Shown: piece after piece, positions 52,672 through 64,000 of the stretch
Position numbering within the stretch: position 1 is the stretch's first letter
Layout: each line of letters opens with the position of its first letter
DNA from: Hyphomicrobium sp. NDB2Meth4
GTDB lineage: Bacteria > Pseudomonadota > Alphaproteobacteria > Rhizobiales > Hyphomicrobiaceae
Direction: 5' to 3'
DNA: 64,000 nucleotides
NCBI RefSeq assembly: GCF_900117445.1
Contig: NZ_FPEJ01000001.1
Location: 920,501-984,500, forward strand
Translations under genes and position numbers: made by a program
The notes under the pieces: model-generated
What the model saw: only the letters and a program-made list of their open reading frames with translations
Databases searched by the model: none
What the model was told of the DNA's origin: nothing

Positions 52672-54249
52672 ATGCAGACGATTCATAAGGCGGATCATTC
52701 CGTTGCTGGCGGCTTTGCGGGCGCAGCTCAGGGCGGACTCGACGAACGTACGACGACCACCATTTCAGGCGGCGCTTCCAGTTCCGCTCTGACGACCACG
52801 ACCAGCAACGACGAGCCGCGCGGCCAGAAGGTGCGGGCCATGCTGCGCGCACGGCTCGGAGACGACATCTTCACAAGCTGGTTCAACGCGCTCGAGTTCG
52901 AGAGCTTCGAGGGCGGCGCCGTAAAGTTCTCGGTGCCGGTCAAGTTCCTGCGCACCTGGATTCAGTCGCACTATTCGGAAGATCTCCTCGCTTGCTGTCG
53001 CGCCGAGTTCAAGGGCGCGGAGAAGGTCGAGGTTGTTCTTCGCCAGCCCGGCACCGCGCCAGGTGCACGCGCCGAGGCGGAAGCGATTGAGCAGAGCGAG
53101 CCAGCTTCCAATGCTCGCAATGGTGTAGCAACGGACGCTGGCCAGCGCGGTCCGATGTTCGTTGCACCGGCTCCGGCCGGCCGCACCAGCGTCGGTGGTT
53201 TCGAAGGCTCGCCCCTCGATCCGCGTTACACCTTCGACAGCTTCGTCGTCGGCGCATCCAATCGTATGGCGCACGCCGGTGCGACGCAGGTGGCAGAGAC
53301 CGCACTCAGCGAAACGCCGGGCTTCAATCCGCTCTACATCCACTCGGCCGTTGGCCTCGGCAAGACTCACTTGCTGCACGCCATTGCTTGGGAAGTGAAG
53401 CGTCGTTCGCCCAACGCGCAGGTGCTCTACCTCACTGCCGAGCGTTTCCGTTATCAGTTCGTCGAGGCACTGCGCAGCCAGGACCCCCTTGCCTTCAAGG
53501 AGAAGTTCCGCGGCATCAACGTGCTCCTCATCGACGATCTTGAGTTCATGCACGGTGAGCGCACCGAGCAGGAGTTCGACCACATCATCAACTCGCTGCT
53601 CGACGGCGGGCGTCAGGTGGTCGTGGCTTCCGCTCGTGCACCCAATCACGTCGAGCGTCTCAACGAGCGCATGCGCTCGCGACTGCAGCGTGGCCTCGTC
53701 ACCGAGATCGGCGTTCTCGATCACGAGCTGCGTCAGAAGGTCCTGGAGAAGCGCCTCGCCGAGAAGCGGGCGAACGATCCCTCCTTCGCGCTCGGTCGCG
53801 ACATCCTCGCGTTGCTTGCCGACCGTCTGACGGAGAGCGGCCGCGAGCTCGAAGGGGCGATCACCCGCCTCTACGCCACGTGGCAGTACATGCGCACGCC
53901 GATCACCCCCGACGTTGCCGAGACGGTGATCCGCGATCTGGTGCAGGGCCTTGAGCCCCGCCGCATCAAGATCGAGGACATCCTCCGCATCATCTCGCGC
54001 CACTTCGGCGTGTCGAAGGGTGATCTACTCTCGCAGCGCCGCCATCGCTCGGTCGTCTGGCCTCGTCAGGTCGGTATGTATCTCGCCAAGCAGCTCACCG
54101 CCCGCTCTCTGCCCGAGATCGGCCGCCGCTTCGGCAATCGTGATCATACAACCGTCCTGCACGCGATCCGTAAGATCGAGGGCGAATTGGCTGGTAATCC
54201 CCGCCTCAAGGAGGAGCTGGAAGAGCTCAAGCGCCTTCTCAGCCACTAA
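52672..54249 (+). CDS. dnaA: Chromosomal replication initiator DnaA
   Basis: A 525-residue DnaA, the ATP-dependent initiator that binds DnaA boxes at the origin. It has the N-terminal DnaB-interaction part (LGDDIFTSWFNALEFESF), a long variable linker, the Walker A region SAVGLGKTHLLHA at about 225-235, Walker B VLLIDDLEFM, and the C-terminal DNA-binding signature RRFGNRDHTTVLHAIRKIE. The Ser in place of the first Gly of Walker A is usual in rhizobia, as I recall. The ATG at 52672 is chosen with a GGGGG upstream; an in-frame GTG at 52630 would add 14 residues. Confidence 0.96.
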   Translation: MQTIHKADHSVAGGFAGAAQGGLDERTTTTISGGASSSALTTTTSNDEPRGQKVRAMLRARLGDDIFTSWFNALEFESFEGGAVKFSVPVKFLRTWIQSHYSEDLLACCRAEFKGAEKVEVVLRQPGTAPGARAEAEAIEQSEPASNARNGVATDAGQRGPMFVAPAPAGRTSVGGFEGSPLDPRYTFDSFVVGASNRMAHAGATQVAETALSETPGFNPLYIHSAVGLGKTHLLHAIAWEVKRRSPNAQVLYLTAERFRYQFVEALRSQDPLAFKEKFRGINVLLIDDLEFMHGERTEQEFDHIINSLLDGGRQVVVASARAPNHVERLNERMRSRLQRGLVTEIGVLDHELRQKVLEKRLAEKRANDPSFALGRDILALLADRLTESGRELEGAITRLYATWQYMRTPITPDVAETVIRDLVQGLEPRRIKIEDILRIISRHFGVSKGDLLSQRRHRSVVWPRQVGMYLAKQLTARSLPEIGRRFGNRDHTTVLHAIRKIEGELAGNPRLKEELEELKRLLSH

Positions 54250-54311
54250 CGCTGGCCTTCACGAAACAGGCCGCCGTGCCGAGGGTATGGGTGCGGCGGT
54301 CTAAGCGGGGA

Positions 54312-54340
54312 GGGGCGGCGTCCTTGGCGCCGCTCCTTTT
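54312..54340 (+). terminator. Terminator after dnaA
   Basis: A GGGGCGGCG/CGCCGCTCC stem with one mismatch is followed by TTTT, 62 bp after the dnaA stop. The rest of the 343-bp gap to dnaN (54341-54592) contains no gene I can support; it should hold the dnaN promoter. Confidence 0.75.
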
Positions 54341-54592
54341 GCCGGTTCCAAGGCCCGAAAACCCGGCCCTGGACCAAAAAGGTCGACAAATCGCGCCGTT
54401 TGACCTCCGGCCCTTGAAAGTTACTGCCGCCTCGGGGCATGTTGGCCGGGGGCGAATCCCATACAAGACGCCAGTCTCTGGTCCCGCCGAGCATCCCCAT
54501 CTCGCAACACGGGCCGCCATTCGACCTCTGATCGAGGTCGCGGTGGTTCGGACAACTGAACTGGCTGCACAGAAGGCGCCGAGGATCCATCC

Positions 54593-55711
54593 ATGCGGCT
54601 TGTGATCGAACGTGGTGAACTCTTGCGGGCGCTCGGCCACGTGACCAGCGTCGTCGAGCGGCGCACGACGATCCCTATTCTGTCGAACGTGCTGCTCCGC
54701 GCACGTGAATCGACTTTGGAATTCAAGGCGACTGATCTCGAGCGCGAGGTCATCGAAGGCGTCGCCGCCGACGTGCAGCAGCCCGGCGCCGTCACCGTGC
54801 CCGCGCATATGCTGCACGACATCGTCCGCAAGCTGCCCGACGGCAGCGAGGTCGACATTCGCAAGGAAGCCGACAAGGAGCGCCTGACGCTCACTGCCGG
54901 CCACGCGCGCTTCGCGCTGCAGACGCTTCCCGCTGAGGACTTCCCCGACATCGGCGTGGGCGACATGGGCCAGGAGTTCGAGCTCACTGCTCAGGACTTG
55001 AAGCGCCTCATCGACAAGACGCGCTTCGCCATCTCCACCGAGGAGACGCGCTACTACCTCAACGGCATCTATTTCCACACCGCCCAGTCCGACGGCGCGC
55101 CGACGCTGCGCGCTGTTGCGACCGATGGCCATCGTCTGGCTCAGGTCGAGCTGCCGCTGCCGCAAGGCGCTGAGGGCATGCCCGGCGTCATCATTCCGCG
55201 CAAGACCGTGCACGAGCTGACGCGCCTCATCGAGGACAGCTCCGCGCCGGTGAAGATCGCGGTCAGTCCGTCCAAGGTGCGCTTCGAGATTGGCTCCGTC
55301 ACGCTGACGTCGAAACTGATCGAGGGCACCTTCCCCGATTACGGCCGCGTCATTCCGCAGGGCAACGACAAGTCGCTCACCGTCTCCAACGCCGAGTTCA
55401 TGAGCGCCGTCGACCGCGTTTCGACCATCGCCTCCGAGCGCGGCCGCGCCGTGAAGCTGAACATCAAGCCCGACAAGCTCATCCTGTCGGTCAACAACCC
55501 CGAGGGCGGCAGCGCCACCGAGGAGATCAGCGTCGATTACACGGCCCAGCCCCTTGAGATTGGCTTCAACGCCAAATATCTGCTCGATATCGCCAGCCAG
55601 CTCGAAGGCGAGCGGGCGACATTCAAGCTCGCCGATCCCGGTTCGCCCACTATGGTCAACGACCCGGGCGACGAGACGGCGCTTTATGTGCTCATGCCGA
55701 TGCGCGTGTAG
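54593..55711 (+). CDS. dnaN: DNA polymerase III beta subunit (sliding clamp)
   Basis: A 372-residue clamp that forms a ring around DNA and tethers the polymerase. It has the N-terminal MRLVIERGELLRALGHVTSVVERRTTIPILSNVLL, FKATDLEREV near residue 43, the ATDGHRLA block near 175, and the C-terminal ALYVLMPMRV, all family marks. The length is typical. It is followed 48 bp later by recF. Confidence 0.98.
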   Translation: MRLVIERGELLRALGHVTSVVERRTTIPILSNVLLRARESTLEFKATDLEREVIEGVAADVQQPGAVTVPAHMLHDIVRKLPDGSEVDIRKEADKERLTLTAGHARFALQTLPAEDFPDIGVGDMGQEFELTAQDLKRLIDKTRFAISTEETRYYLNGIYFHTAQSDGAPTLRAVATDGHRLAQVELPLPQGAEGMPGVIIPRKTVHELTRLIEDSSAPVKIAVSPSKVRFEIGSVTLTSKLIEGTFPDYGRVIPQGNDKSLTVSNAEFMSAVDRVSTIASERGRAVKLNIKPDKLILSVNNPEGGSATEEISVDYTAQPLEIGFNAKYLLDIASQLEGERATFKLADPGSPTMVNDPGDETALYVLMPMRV

Positions 55712-55759
55712 CCGTGGCTGCATTGCTCGGCGCAGCGCTTCACAACGCTTAGCGAACGC

Positions 55760-56935
55760 ATGCTTTGGGTCGAGCGGCTCACGCTCACAAACTTCCGCAA
55801 CTATACCGGGGCCGCCGTCGACGCGGGCCCTGAGCCACAAGTGCTGATCGGCGCAAACGGCGCGGGCAAGACGAACCTGCTCGAAGCCGTATCGCTCTTG
55901 GCGCCGGGCCAAGGCATGCGCCGCGCCTCCTACCCCGATATCTCGCGCGGCACGGGCGATGGCAGTTGGGCTGTCGCCGCACGCACACACACGCACGCCG
56001 GCCCCGTCGACATCGGCACCGGCCTGCTCGCAGAGAACGCTGGCAACGAACGCGCCGGCCGCATCGTGCGCATCAACGGCGAGACGATGGGCGCGGGCAC
56101 CCTCGCCGATTATGTCGAGGTCGTCTGGGTGACGCCCGCGATGGACGGTCTCTTCACCGGCCCGGGCTCCGATCGCCGACGCTTCCTCGATCGCCTCATC
56201 CTGTGCTTCGACCCTCAGTACCGCACTGGCGCCTCGCGCTTCGAGCGCGCCATGCAGCAGCGCAACCGCCTCCTCGCCGACGGGGTGCGCGACAACGCTC
56301 GCTTCGAGGGCCTCGAACTGCTGATGGCCGAGACCGGCGTCGCCATCGCCGCGCAGCGCGCGGAAGCCGTGGCAGCGCTCGCGTCCATCATGGCGGAGCG
56401 CACCGAGCGCGATCCATCTTCGCCCTTTCCAGCGGCCAGCTTGGCGCTGGAGGGCGCGCTGGAGACGGACCTTGCGCACCTGCCGGCCATCGAGGTGGAA
56501 GACCTTTACCTGCAGCGCCTGCGCCAGGGGCGCGAGCGTGATCGCGCCGCCGGCCGCACTTTGGACGGCCCGCACCGATCCGATCTCCTCGTCGCGCATG
56601 CGCCAAAGGCCATGCCTGCGCGGCTCTGCTCCACCGGCGAGCAGAAAGCCCTGCTGATCGGCCTGGTGCTCGCCCACGCCGAGCTTGTCGCCCGCCGCCG
56701 CGAGGCAGCGCCGATCCTTCTCTTGGACGAGGTAACGGCCCATCTCGACGCCGAACGGCGTGCCGCGCTGTTCCAGGAAATCATCCGCCTCGGCGCTCAG
56801 GCATGGATGACTGGAACCGACGCCGAAGCCTTTTCCTGGCTCGCCGGCAAGGCCCGATTCTGGCGCGTCGAGGATGGGTTTTTGACCAGTTTGGCCAATG
56901 CGCCCGAACAAGGTGCCGCAGTGCCTTCTAACTAG
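55760..56935 (+). CDS. recF: DNA repair and recombination protein RecF
   Basis: A 391-residue ABC-type ATPase that with RecO and RecR loads RecA at gapped DNA. It has the N-terminal WVERLTLTNFRNYTGA, Walker A GANGAGKT at 31-38, the signature region GEQKALLIGLVLAHAELVA near 296, and Walker B ILLLDEVTAHLD near 320. Complete and of the usual length, it belongs to the conserved dnaA-dnaN-recF-gyrB series. Confidence 0.96.
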   Translation: MLWVERLTLTNFRNYTGAAVDAGPEPQVLIGANGAGKTNLLEAVSLLAPGQGMRRASYPDISRGTGDGSWAVAARTHTHAGPVDIGTGLLAENAGNERAGRIVRINGETMGAGTLADYVEVVWVTPAMDGLFTGPGSDRRRFLDRLILCFDPQYRTGASRFERAMQQRNRLLADGVRDNARFEGLELLMAETGVAIAAQRAEAVAALASIMAERTERDPSSPFPAASLALEGALETDLAHLPAIEVEDLYLQRLRQGRERDRAAGRTLDGPHRSDLLVAHAPKAMPARLCSTGEQKALLIGLVLAHAELVARRREAAPILLLDEVTAHLDAERRAALFQEIIRLGAQAWMTGTDAEAFSWLAGKARFWRVEDGFLTSLANAPEQGAAVPSN

Positions 56936-57046
56936 CGGAAAATATTACTATTTATGTTGGGGTTGAGCGGCGCGGCAACGTGCTTTTTGCGGGCCTTCGT
57001 GCTATACGTAATCAGAGCCCGATTGACCCCTAGGACAATTCGATAA

Positions 57047-59485
<2,439 letters not shown>

Positions 59486-59554
59486 TCAGATCAAAGCTTT
59501 GCCCGGCGGCGGCATCATTGCCGTTACCGAGGCTCGCCTGACACGCCGACCCGA

Positions 59555-60013
59555 TCAGGCGACGCGCTCGTATTCGCCATCGATGACGTTGCCCCCGGGG
59601 CTGGTCGCGCGATAGCCGCGCTTTTCAAGGTGCCGCTGCAAAAGCCGCATGTTTTTGATGTTGGCCTTGAACGCCACGTCGAAAGCATCGCCGACGAGCG
59701 GCACGGCACCGACCACCGTGTCGATCAGCGAATTGCCCACCATGCGCCACAGCACCAGGTTCGAGACGCCGAGCCGCTTTGCCTCCATGATGAGATAAGC
59801 GGAGACGAGCTGGGCTGCGAGATCGCCGACCACCGGCACCAGCCCCAGCAACGCATCGACACCGAGGCGCAGTCGCGTCCCGGGTATGACGAACAGAGAA
59901 TCCATCAGCCGCGCCAGCGCGTTGAGCCGCGCAAGCGCCGCCTCGACCTCCGCCTGCTCCAGGCGCTCGATCCGCTCGAATGTGCCCGGTGCTCCGGGTT
60001 TCACGTAAGCCAT
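59555..60013 (-). CDS. DUF4112 family protein
   Basis: A 152-residue protein of the DUF4112 family: LNALARLMDSLFVIPGTRLRLGVDALLGLVPVVGD with a hydrophobic stretch, LVLWRMVGNSLIDTVVGAVPLVGDAFDVAFKANIKNM and a C-terminal basic tail. Its two PVVGD/PLVGD segments form a hydrophobic hairpin in the membrane. The function is unknown. The start is chosen at the ATG with GGAGCGGGA upstream; the longer open frame has no such signal. Confidence 0.88.
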   Translation of the reverse strand: MAYVKPGAPGTFERIERLEQAEVEAALARLNALARLMDSLFVIPGTRLRLGVDALLGLVPVVGDLAAQLVSAYLIMEAKRLGVSNLVLWRMVGNSLIDTVVGAVPLVGDAFDVAFKANIKNMRLLQRHLEKRGYRATSPGGNVIDGEYERVA

Positions 60014-60170
60014 GGCTATCCCGCTCCATGCGCAGCCTCGCTGATCGCAACCCGGCCGGCCCTGCGCTCGTTCCATATGGGGATGCACATCAGCATCCTG
60101 TTAGGGTTGTTTCGTGGCTCGGGCTCGGATGCTAGGCTGCAGCCCTTGGGCAGGTTGGGGGGATTTTCCA

Positions 60171-60461
60171 GTGCTGCGTCTCGTGCTTTCGATCAGCAAT
60201 CTCGTCTTTTCGCTCATTCTCGGCGCGCTTCTGATGGCGGTTGTCGCCATCTACTCGCCGGAAACGCTTTCGATGATGCTCGGCTGGGCGCGCAGCTTCA
60301 AAGGGCTGATCACCTCGACTGGGCTCGCTGCCAAATACAACATCTGGCTCGAGCTTCTGCTCGAGGAGCGCCAGCTCCTCCTGATGTTCTTTACCGTGAT
60401 CGCCCGCATCATTCTCGCCGTAGTCCTCTATCCTATTGTGCTTCTGCGCGAAAAAACTTGA
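60171..60461 (+). CDS. Small membrane protein, unknown
   Basis: A 96-residue protein with a hydrophobic start (VLSISNLVFSLILGALLMAVVAIYS), an amphipathic middle and a C-terminal helix (LLLMFFTVIARIILAVVLYPIVLL), thus probably two transmembrane segments. The GTG start is chosen for a GGGGGA run upstream; an ATG at 60114 in the same frame lacks one. No family was recognised. Confidence 0.6.
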   Translation: MLRLVLSISNLVFSLILGALLMAVVAIYSPETLSMMLGWARSFKGLITSTGLAAKYNIWLELLLEERQLLLMFFTVIARIILAVVLYPIVLLREKT

Positions 60462-60593
60462 CGTTACAGGTTTTGGCCAGGTGCGACTCAAGGTTTACTG
60501 CGCCTTAGACGCTGTGGGGTTAGGTTGGCAGCCCGACAGAAATTTGCAGCAACCTTTCGTCAATAACTTTTCTCGCAGGAGCAGGGCCTGACG

Positions 60594-62561
60594 ATGGGCC
60601 TATTCTCATCATCGCCGGCACGGGGGCAGTCGTCGCTGCTCTACCGCCTAGTGCTCGTCCCGCTGCTCGCGCTGACGACGGCGGGCGCGCTCGCGATCGC
60701 TGCGTTGATGCTCTACTACTCCGCCATCTATCCAAATCCCCTCTCCCTGCGGCCCAAGCAGACTGTCCCTTACGTCAAGATCCTGGCGCGCGACGGGGCG
60801 GTGGTGTCCGAGCACGGACGCGAAGACTATGTCCCGATCGGCATGCTGCCGCACTACGTCGCCGATGCCGTAATCGCGACCGAGGATCAGCGCTTCTATG
60901 ACCACCACGGCGTCGATCCATTCGGCATGCTGCGTGCCGCCTTCATAAATCTGCGCGAAGGACGCACGGTTCAGGGCGGCTCGACGCTCACCCAGCAGCT
61001 TGCCAAGAACCTTTACCTGACCTCCGATCGCACCTTCGCTCGCAAGCTTGAGGAGTTCACTCTCGCGCTTTGGCTCGAGATGAAGCTCTCCAAGGAAGAC
61101 ATCCTCGAGCTGTACCTGAACCGCGTCTATCTTGGCTCCGGCGCCTACGGCATCGACGCAGCGGCGCGGCGCTACTTCCGCAAGTCTGCGCGCGACCTGA
61201 CGCTCGCCGAGGCCGCGATGATCGCGGGCCTGCTCAAGGCTCCCTCGCGTTACTCACCTCTTTCCAATCCGGCCCTTGCCCGCACCCGTGCGCGCCTCGT
61301 GCTCTCGCAAATGGAGGACGTGGGCTCCATCACCGAGGAGCAGGAGCATCAAGCAGCCGACGAAGTGGCTCGGTCATTTGAGAACTCTGCGCGGGCTGAG
61401 GCGGTGGGTGCCGACTACGCCGTAGACTACGTGATGGATCAGCTCGGGCCAGCGTATTTGGCGGGTGTTGCCGGCGGAGCGGAAGGCCTGATCGTCGAGA
61501 CGACGATCGACCGCACGTTGCAAGCCAACGCATCCGCCGTCGTTGAGCAGGTGATCGCCCTTCGCGGCCCTGAACTCAACGCCAGCGAGGCGGCAGCAGT
61601 GGTCCTCGATCACGATGGAGCGCTCCTGGCGCTTGTCGGCGGACGCTCTTACGCCGAGACCCAGTTCAATCGTGCCGTTAAGGGAATGCGCCAGCCCGGC
61701 TCGACCTTCAAACCGTTTGTCTACCTGGCCGCGCTGGAAGCCGGCTACACGCCCGACAGCGTTGTCGACGATCTTCCGCTGAGCATTTCGGGATGGGCGC
61801 CTCGCAACGATAACGGCCAGTACCTGGGGCCGATGGCGTTGCGCACGGCGCTGGCAAAGTCGGTGAACAGCGTAGCCGCGCGCCTGACGCTCAAGCTCGG
61901 AGCCAAACGCGTCGCCGAAGCCGCGCGTCGACTCGGCATCAAGTCTGCGCTGGCCAAGGATGCAACAATCTCACTCGGCACCTCCGAGGTCTCGCTACTC
62001 GAGCTGACGGGTGCGTACAACGTCATCGCCAATGGTGGCCGCGCCGCCGAGCCTTACGTCGTGCGCCGCGTGCGCAGCGCCAAAGGCGAGGTTCTTTTCA
62101 CGCATCCTGATGGGGCACCACAGCCGGTCGTCGCGCCCGCGCAAATCGCCGCTATGAACGACATGCTTGCCGCCACGCTTTCCGAAGGCACGGGACGCCG
62201 CGCTGCGATCCCGCCTTACCCAGCGGCCGGAAAAACCGGAACCTCGCAAGGATTCCGCGATGCCTGGTTCATCGGCTACACCGCGTATCTCACAGCGGGC
62301 GTCTGGGTCGGAAATGACGATGGCACGCCAATGAACCATGTCGTTGGCGGCGCACTTCCTGCGGAAGTCTGGCGCTCCATCATGCTCGGCGCGCATGCGG
62401 GCCGGAAGCCCTTGCCTCTGGGTGTCTCCTCGGCCGCTACCGCGGTGGCCGGCAGCGCCCATCCGGGCGAGCGCATCGGCGATGACTTCTTCGCCCGCGC
62501 AACGGACGACACGCCGGTCTCTGACACTGGCTCAATCAGTAAATTTCTCGACGGACAATAA
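60594..62561 (+). CDS. Penicillin-binding protein 1A-type (class A, bifunctional)
   Basis: A 655-residue cell-wall synthase with an N-terminal membrane helix (about 17-42) and a glycosyltransferase 51 domain (ATEDQRFYDHHGVDPFGMLRAAFINLREGR, GGSTLTQQLAKNLYL). The transpeptidase domain has the catalytic SxxK Ser in GSTFKPFVY (near 363), SVNS (near 424) and KTGTSQGF (near 547). It polymerises and crosslinks peptidoglycan in the periplasm. The length is short for PBP1A but complete. It stands alone with a clear ATG. Confidence 0.94.
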   Translation: MGLFSSSPARGQSSLLYRLVLVPLLALTTAGALAIAALMLYYSAIYPNPLSLRPKQTVPYVKILARDGAVVSEHGREDYVPIGMLPHYVADAVIATEDQRFYDHHGVDPFGMLRAAFINLREGRTVQGGSTLTQQLAKNLYLTSDRTFARKLEEFTLALWLEMKLSKEDILELYLNRVYLGSGAYGIDAAARRYFRKSARDLTLAEAAMIAGLLKAPSRYSPLSNPALARTRARLVLSQMEDVGSITEEQEHQAADEVARSFENSARAEAVGADYAVDYVMDQLGPAYLAGVAGGAEGLIVETTIDRTLQANASAVVEQVIALRGPELNASEAAAVVLDHDGALLALVGGRSYAETQFNRAVKGMRQPGSTFKPFVYLAALEAGYTPDSVVDDLPLSISGWAPRNDNGQYLGPMALRTALAKSVNSVAARLTLKLGAKRVAEAARRLGIKSALAKDATISLGTSEVSLLELTGAYNVIANGGRAAEPYVVRRVRSAKGEVLFTHPDGAPQPVVAPAQIAAMNDMLAATLSEGTGRRAAIPPYPAAGKTGTSQGFRDAWFIGYTAYLTAGVWVGNDDGTPMNHVVGGALPAEVWRSIMLGAHAGRKPLPLGVSSAATAVAGSAHPGERIGDDFFARATDDTPVSDTGSISKFLDGQ

Positions 62562-62567
62562 CCCGCT

Positions 62568-63314
62568 TCAGTCGGCGGTTGGTCCGTAACGGTGAAGCTC
62601 CAGCCCGTAATGCTGCAGCCACAGCTTGTCTTCCTTCATGCTAGGAACGAGCCGCTCCACATGCGCCCAGAAGCGCGGGCCGTGGTTCATCTCGGCCAGA
62701 TGCGCAACCTCGTGCGCAGCGACATAGTCGAGAATGCGCGGCGGCGCGAGGATCAGACGCCACGAGAACGACAGCACACCCGTCGTCGAGCATGAGCCCC
62801 AACGCGTCGCCTGATCGCGGATGGCGATACGCTTCGCCTTGACGCCGAGTGCGCGCGTATGCACCTGCACGCGTTCGTCGAGATCGCGCCGCGCCTCTTC
62901 GGCGAGCCAGTCGCGCAACCGACGCGGAGCGTGCTCCTCGCGGCCCGATATGCGCAATTCCGGAATGTCGGAAGTCCGATGTGCGCGCACTACGCCACCG
63001 CCGGCGGCGCGCCGTCCCGTAAACGTCAGCTTGTGGAATTCACCGCGCACCGGCAGACGCTCGCCATCGACGAATTGCACTGGCTGCGGGATGCTGCTGA
63101 GGCGCTCGCGCACCCATTCGATATTTCGGTCGAGAAACGATCCAGCTTCGCCAAGGTCACACTGCACAGGAAGAGTCACGATGACGGCGCGTCTCGTGCG
63201 GCTGACTCGTAGCGTCAGGCGGCGCGCGCCAGGATGTCGTCGAACTTCAACCGGGCAATCGAGCTCTTCGATGCGCGGACGCTTCAATGCAGGCCCCCGA
63301 ACTGACTTCCGCAC
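62568..63314 (-). CDS. COG1451-type zinc metallopeptidase (YgjP-like)
   Basis: A 248-residue soluble protein of the DUF45/YgjP group. The C-terminal zinc motif is YVAAHEVAHLAEMNHGPRFW, with His201, Glu202, His205 and a downstream His211 (HExxH plus NH). The motif RWGSCSTTGVLSFSWRLILAP just before it is diagnostic. It is presumably a peptidase, but no substrate is known. It converges on the PBP gene (6 bp apart). The gap after it, 63315-63505, shows nothing I can support. Confidence 0.92.
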   Translation of the reverse strand: MRKSVRGPALKRPRIEELDCPVEVRRHPGARRLTLRVSRTRRAVIVTLPVQCDLGEAGSFLDRNIEWVRERLSSIPQPVQFVDGERLPVRGEFHKLTFTGRRAAGGGVVRAHRTSDIPELRISGREEHAPRRLRDWLAEEARRDLDERVQVHTRALGVKAKRIAIRDQATRWGSCSTTGVLSFSWRLILAPPRILDYVAAHEVAHLAEMNHGPRFWAHVERLVPSMKEDKLWLQHYGLELHRYGPTAD

Positions 63315-63505
63315 CGACTTCCCCCTCGTGCAAATTCGAACAACACGACGTTGGTCGGAAACTCAACTCAACCAAAGCGCCACACTTTGGAAGACGAGCA
63401 CTTCCTCACCTAATCGAAATTACAGCGTCCCGCCAGTGACAAAGCCATGCGGCATAGTCGATGGAGCAACACTGTGGCCGCATCGCAGCGCGCAGCGCGT
63501 GTCCG

Positions 63506-64000
63506 CTAGAGAATCTTGCCCAGTTTAGCGGCCATATCATCGAGGCTCGTCATAGCCGTGAAGTGCGAGACATACTCGCCGTCCGGTCCCATGAGGTAAA
63601 TGATCGATGTATGATTCATGCCGTAAGACGATGGATCGTTCTCATTCGGCGTCTTCTCGTAGAAGACGCGGTAAGCCTTGGCGATAGCTGCGACCTGTTC
63701 TGGTGTGCCGGTCAGGCCCACGATACGGTCGTTGAAGTTCTTCACGTACGTCGCGAGCGTCTCGGGCGTGTCGCGCTGCGGATCGACGCTCACGAAAATC
63801 GGAGTGACCTTGTCAGCTTTGCTGCCGATCTTGTCGAGCGCTGCTGAGATGAGTTGCAATCCGGCAGGGCAAATATCTGGACAGTGCGTATAGCCGAAGA
63901 ACACCAGCATGTAGCGGCCGCGGAAGTCTTTGTCGGTGACGGTCTTCCCCGCCTGATCGGTGAGTGTGAACGGCCCGCCCACGAGCGCCTTGCCCGACCC
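63506..64000 (-). CDS. SCO1/SenC copper chaperone, 5' end cut by window edge
   Basis: The C-terminal 164 residues of a SCO1/SenC-like thioredoxin-fold protein that inserts copper into cytochrome oxidase in the periplasm. The frame is open to base 64000, so the start lies outside. It has GGPFTLTDQAGKTVTDKDFRGRYMLVFFGYTHCPDICP with the CxxxC copper/thiol motif, VSVDPQRDTPE, and the conserved metal-ligand His in GMNHTSIIY. A GTG at 63982 is unlikely to be the start. Confidence 0.93.
   Translation of the reverse strand, partial: GSGKALVGGPFTLTDQAGKTVTDKDFRGRYMLVFFGYTHCPDICPAGLQLISAALDKIGSKADKVTPIFVSVDPQRDTPETLATYVKNFNDRIVGLTGTPEQVAAIAKAYRVFYEKTPNENDPSSYGMNHTSIIYLMGPDGEYVSHFTAMTSLDDMAAKLGKIL

Noticed and set aside
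54239-56911. An 890-codon open frame on the minus strand opposite dnaN and recF
   Set aside because: It is antisense to two certain genes over its full length, its translation shows no domain, and long antisense frames are expected in GC-rich genes with strong third-position bias.

Overview
The window is GC-rich chromosomal DNA from an alphaproteobacterium of the order Hyphomicrobiales. A Hyphomicrobium-like serine-cycle methylotroph is the best fit. The evidence is a one-strand run of serine-cycle genes (serine-glyoxylate aminotransferase, malyl-CoA lyase, both malate-CoA ligase subunits, a divergent PEP carboxylase), formate-tetrahydrofolate ligase and FolD, a proteasome-like Anbu gene cluster, and rpsT-dnaA-dnaN-recF-gyrB close together. 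The genus is inferred from gene content only; no search was possible.

Layout: 1-2.8 kb holds the end of an FTR1 iron permease, a tandem 91-bp repeat, tRNA-Ala(CGC) and yggT-DUF167-folD. 2.8-4.4 kb is comM (yifB family). 4.3-10.3 kb is a 5.9-kb genomic island inserted in codons 4-9 of comM. It is bounded by an 18-bp perfect direct repeat and carries a tyrosine integrase, a TIR-domain protein, a 46-residue basic protein, two small membrane proteins, a cytoplasmic subtilisin-like protease, and a small protein that looks like a free-standing subtilisin propeptide (I9-like inhibitor). 10.4-15.4 kb is a phospho-signalling set (PP2C phosphatase, two FHA proteins, Ser/Thr kinase with WD40 repeats). 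15.5-23 kb holds cytochrome bd/CIO oxidase, a membrane-anchored nuclease-like protein, an HtrA-like protease and two envelope proteins.

23-31 kb is the serine-cycle block on the minus strand, preceded at 31.5-32.2 kb by a LuxR-type regulator whose receiver domain lacks the phospho-acceptor Asp. 32-34 kb has two transporters, 34.5-36.1 kb ftfL, and 36.3-40.4 kb the ATP-grasp/alpha-E/transglutaminase/Anbu cluster. 40.5-45.7 kb has UDP-glucose dehydrogenase, an ATPase-less ABC membrane domain, and fbp-prk-rpe. 45.8-48 kb is an orphan phage-tail-like DUF2793/beta-helix protein. 48-51 kb has ubiE, mutM and two related membrane proteins. 51.2-59.5 kb is the replication block, and 59.5-64 kb carries DUF4112, a class A PBP, a COG1451 metallopeptidase and the start-truncated end of a SCO1 gene.

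How the genes work together: FtfL and FolD feed one-carbon units to tetrahydrofolate. The serine cycle (Sga, Ppc, MtkAB, Mcl) assimilates them with CO2 and releases acetyl-CoA and glyoxylate. Fbp, Prk and Rpe are Calvin-cycle-type enzymes without Rubisco in view. The island is the main accessory region, and its protease/inhibitor pair next to a TIR protein is the best candidate for an undescribed system here.
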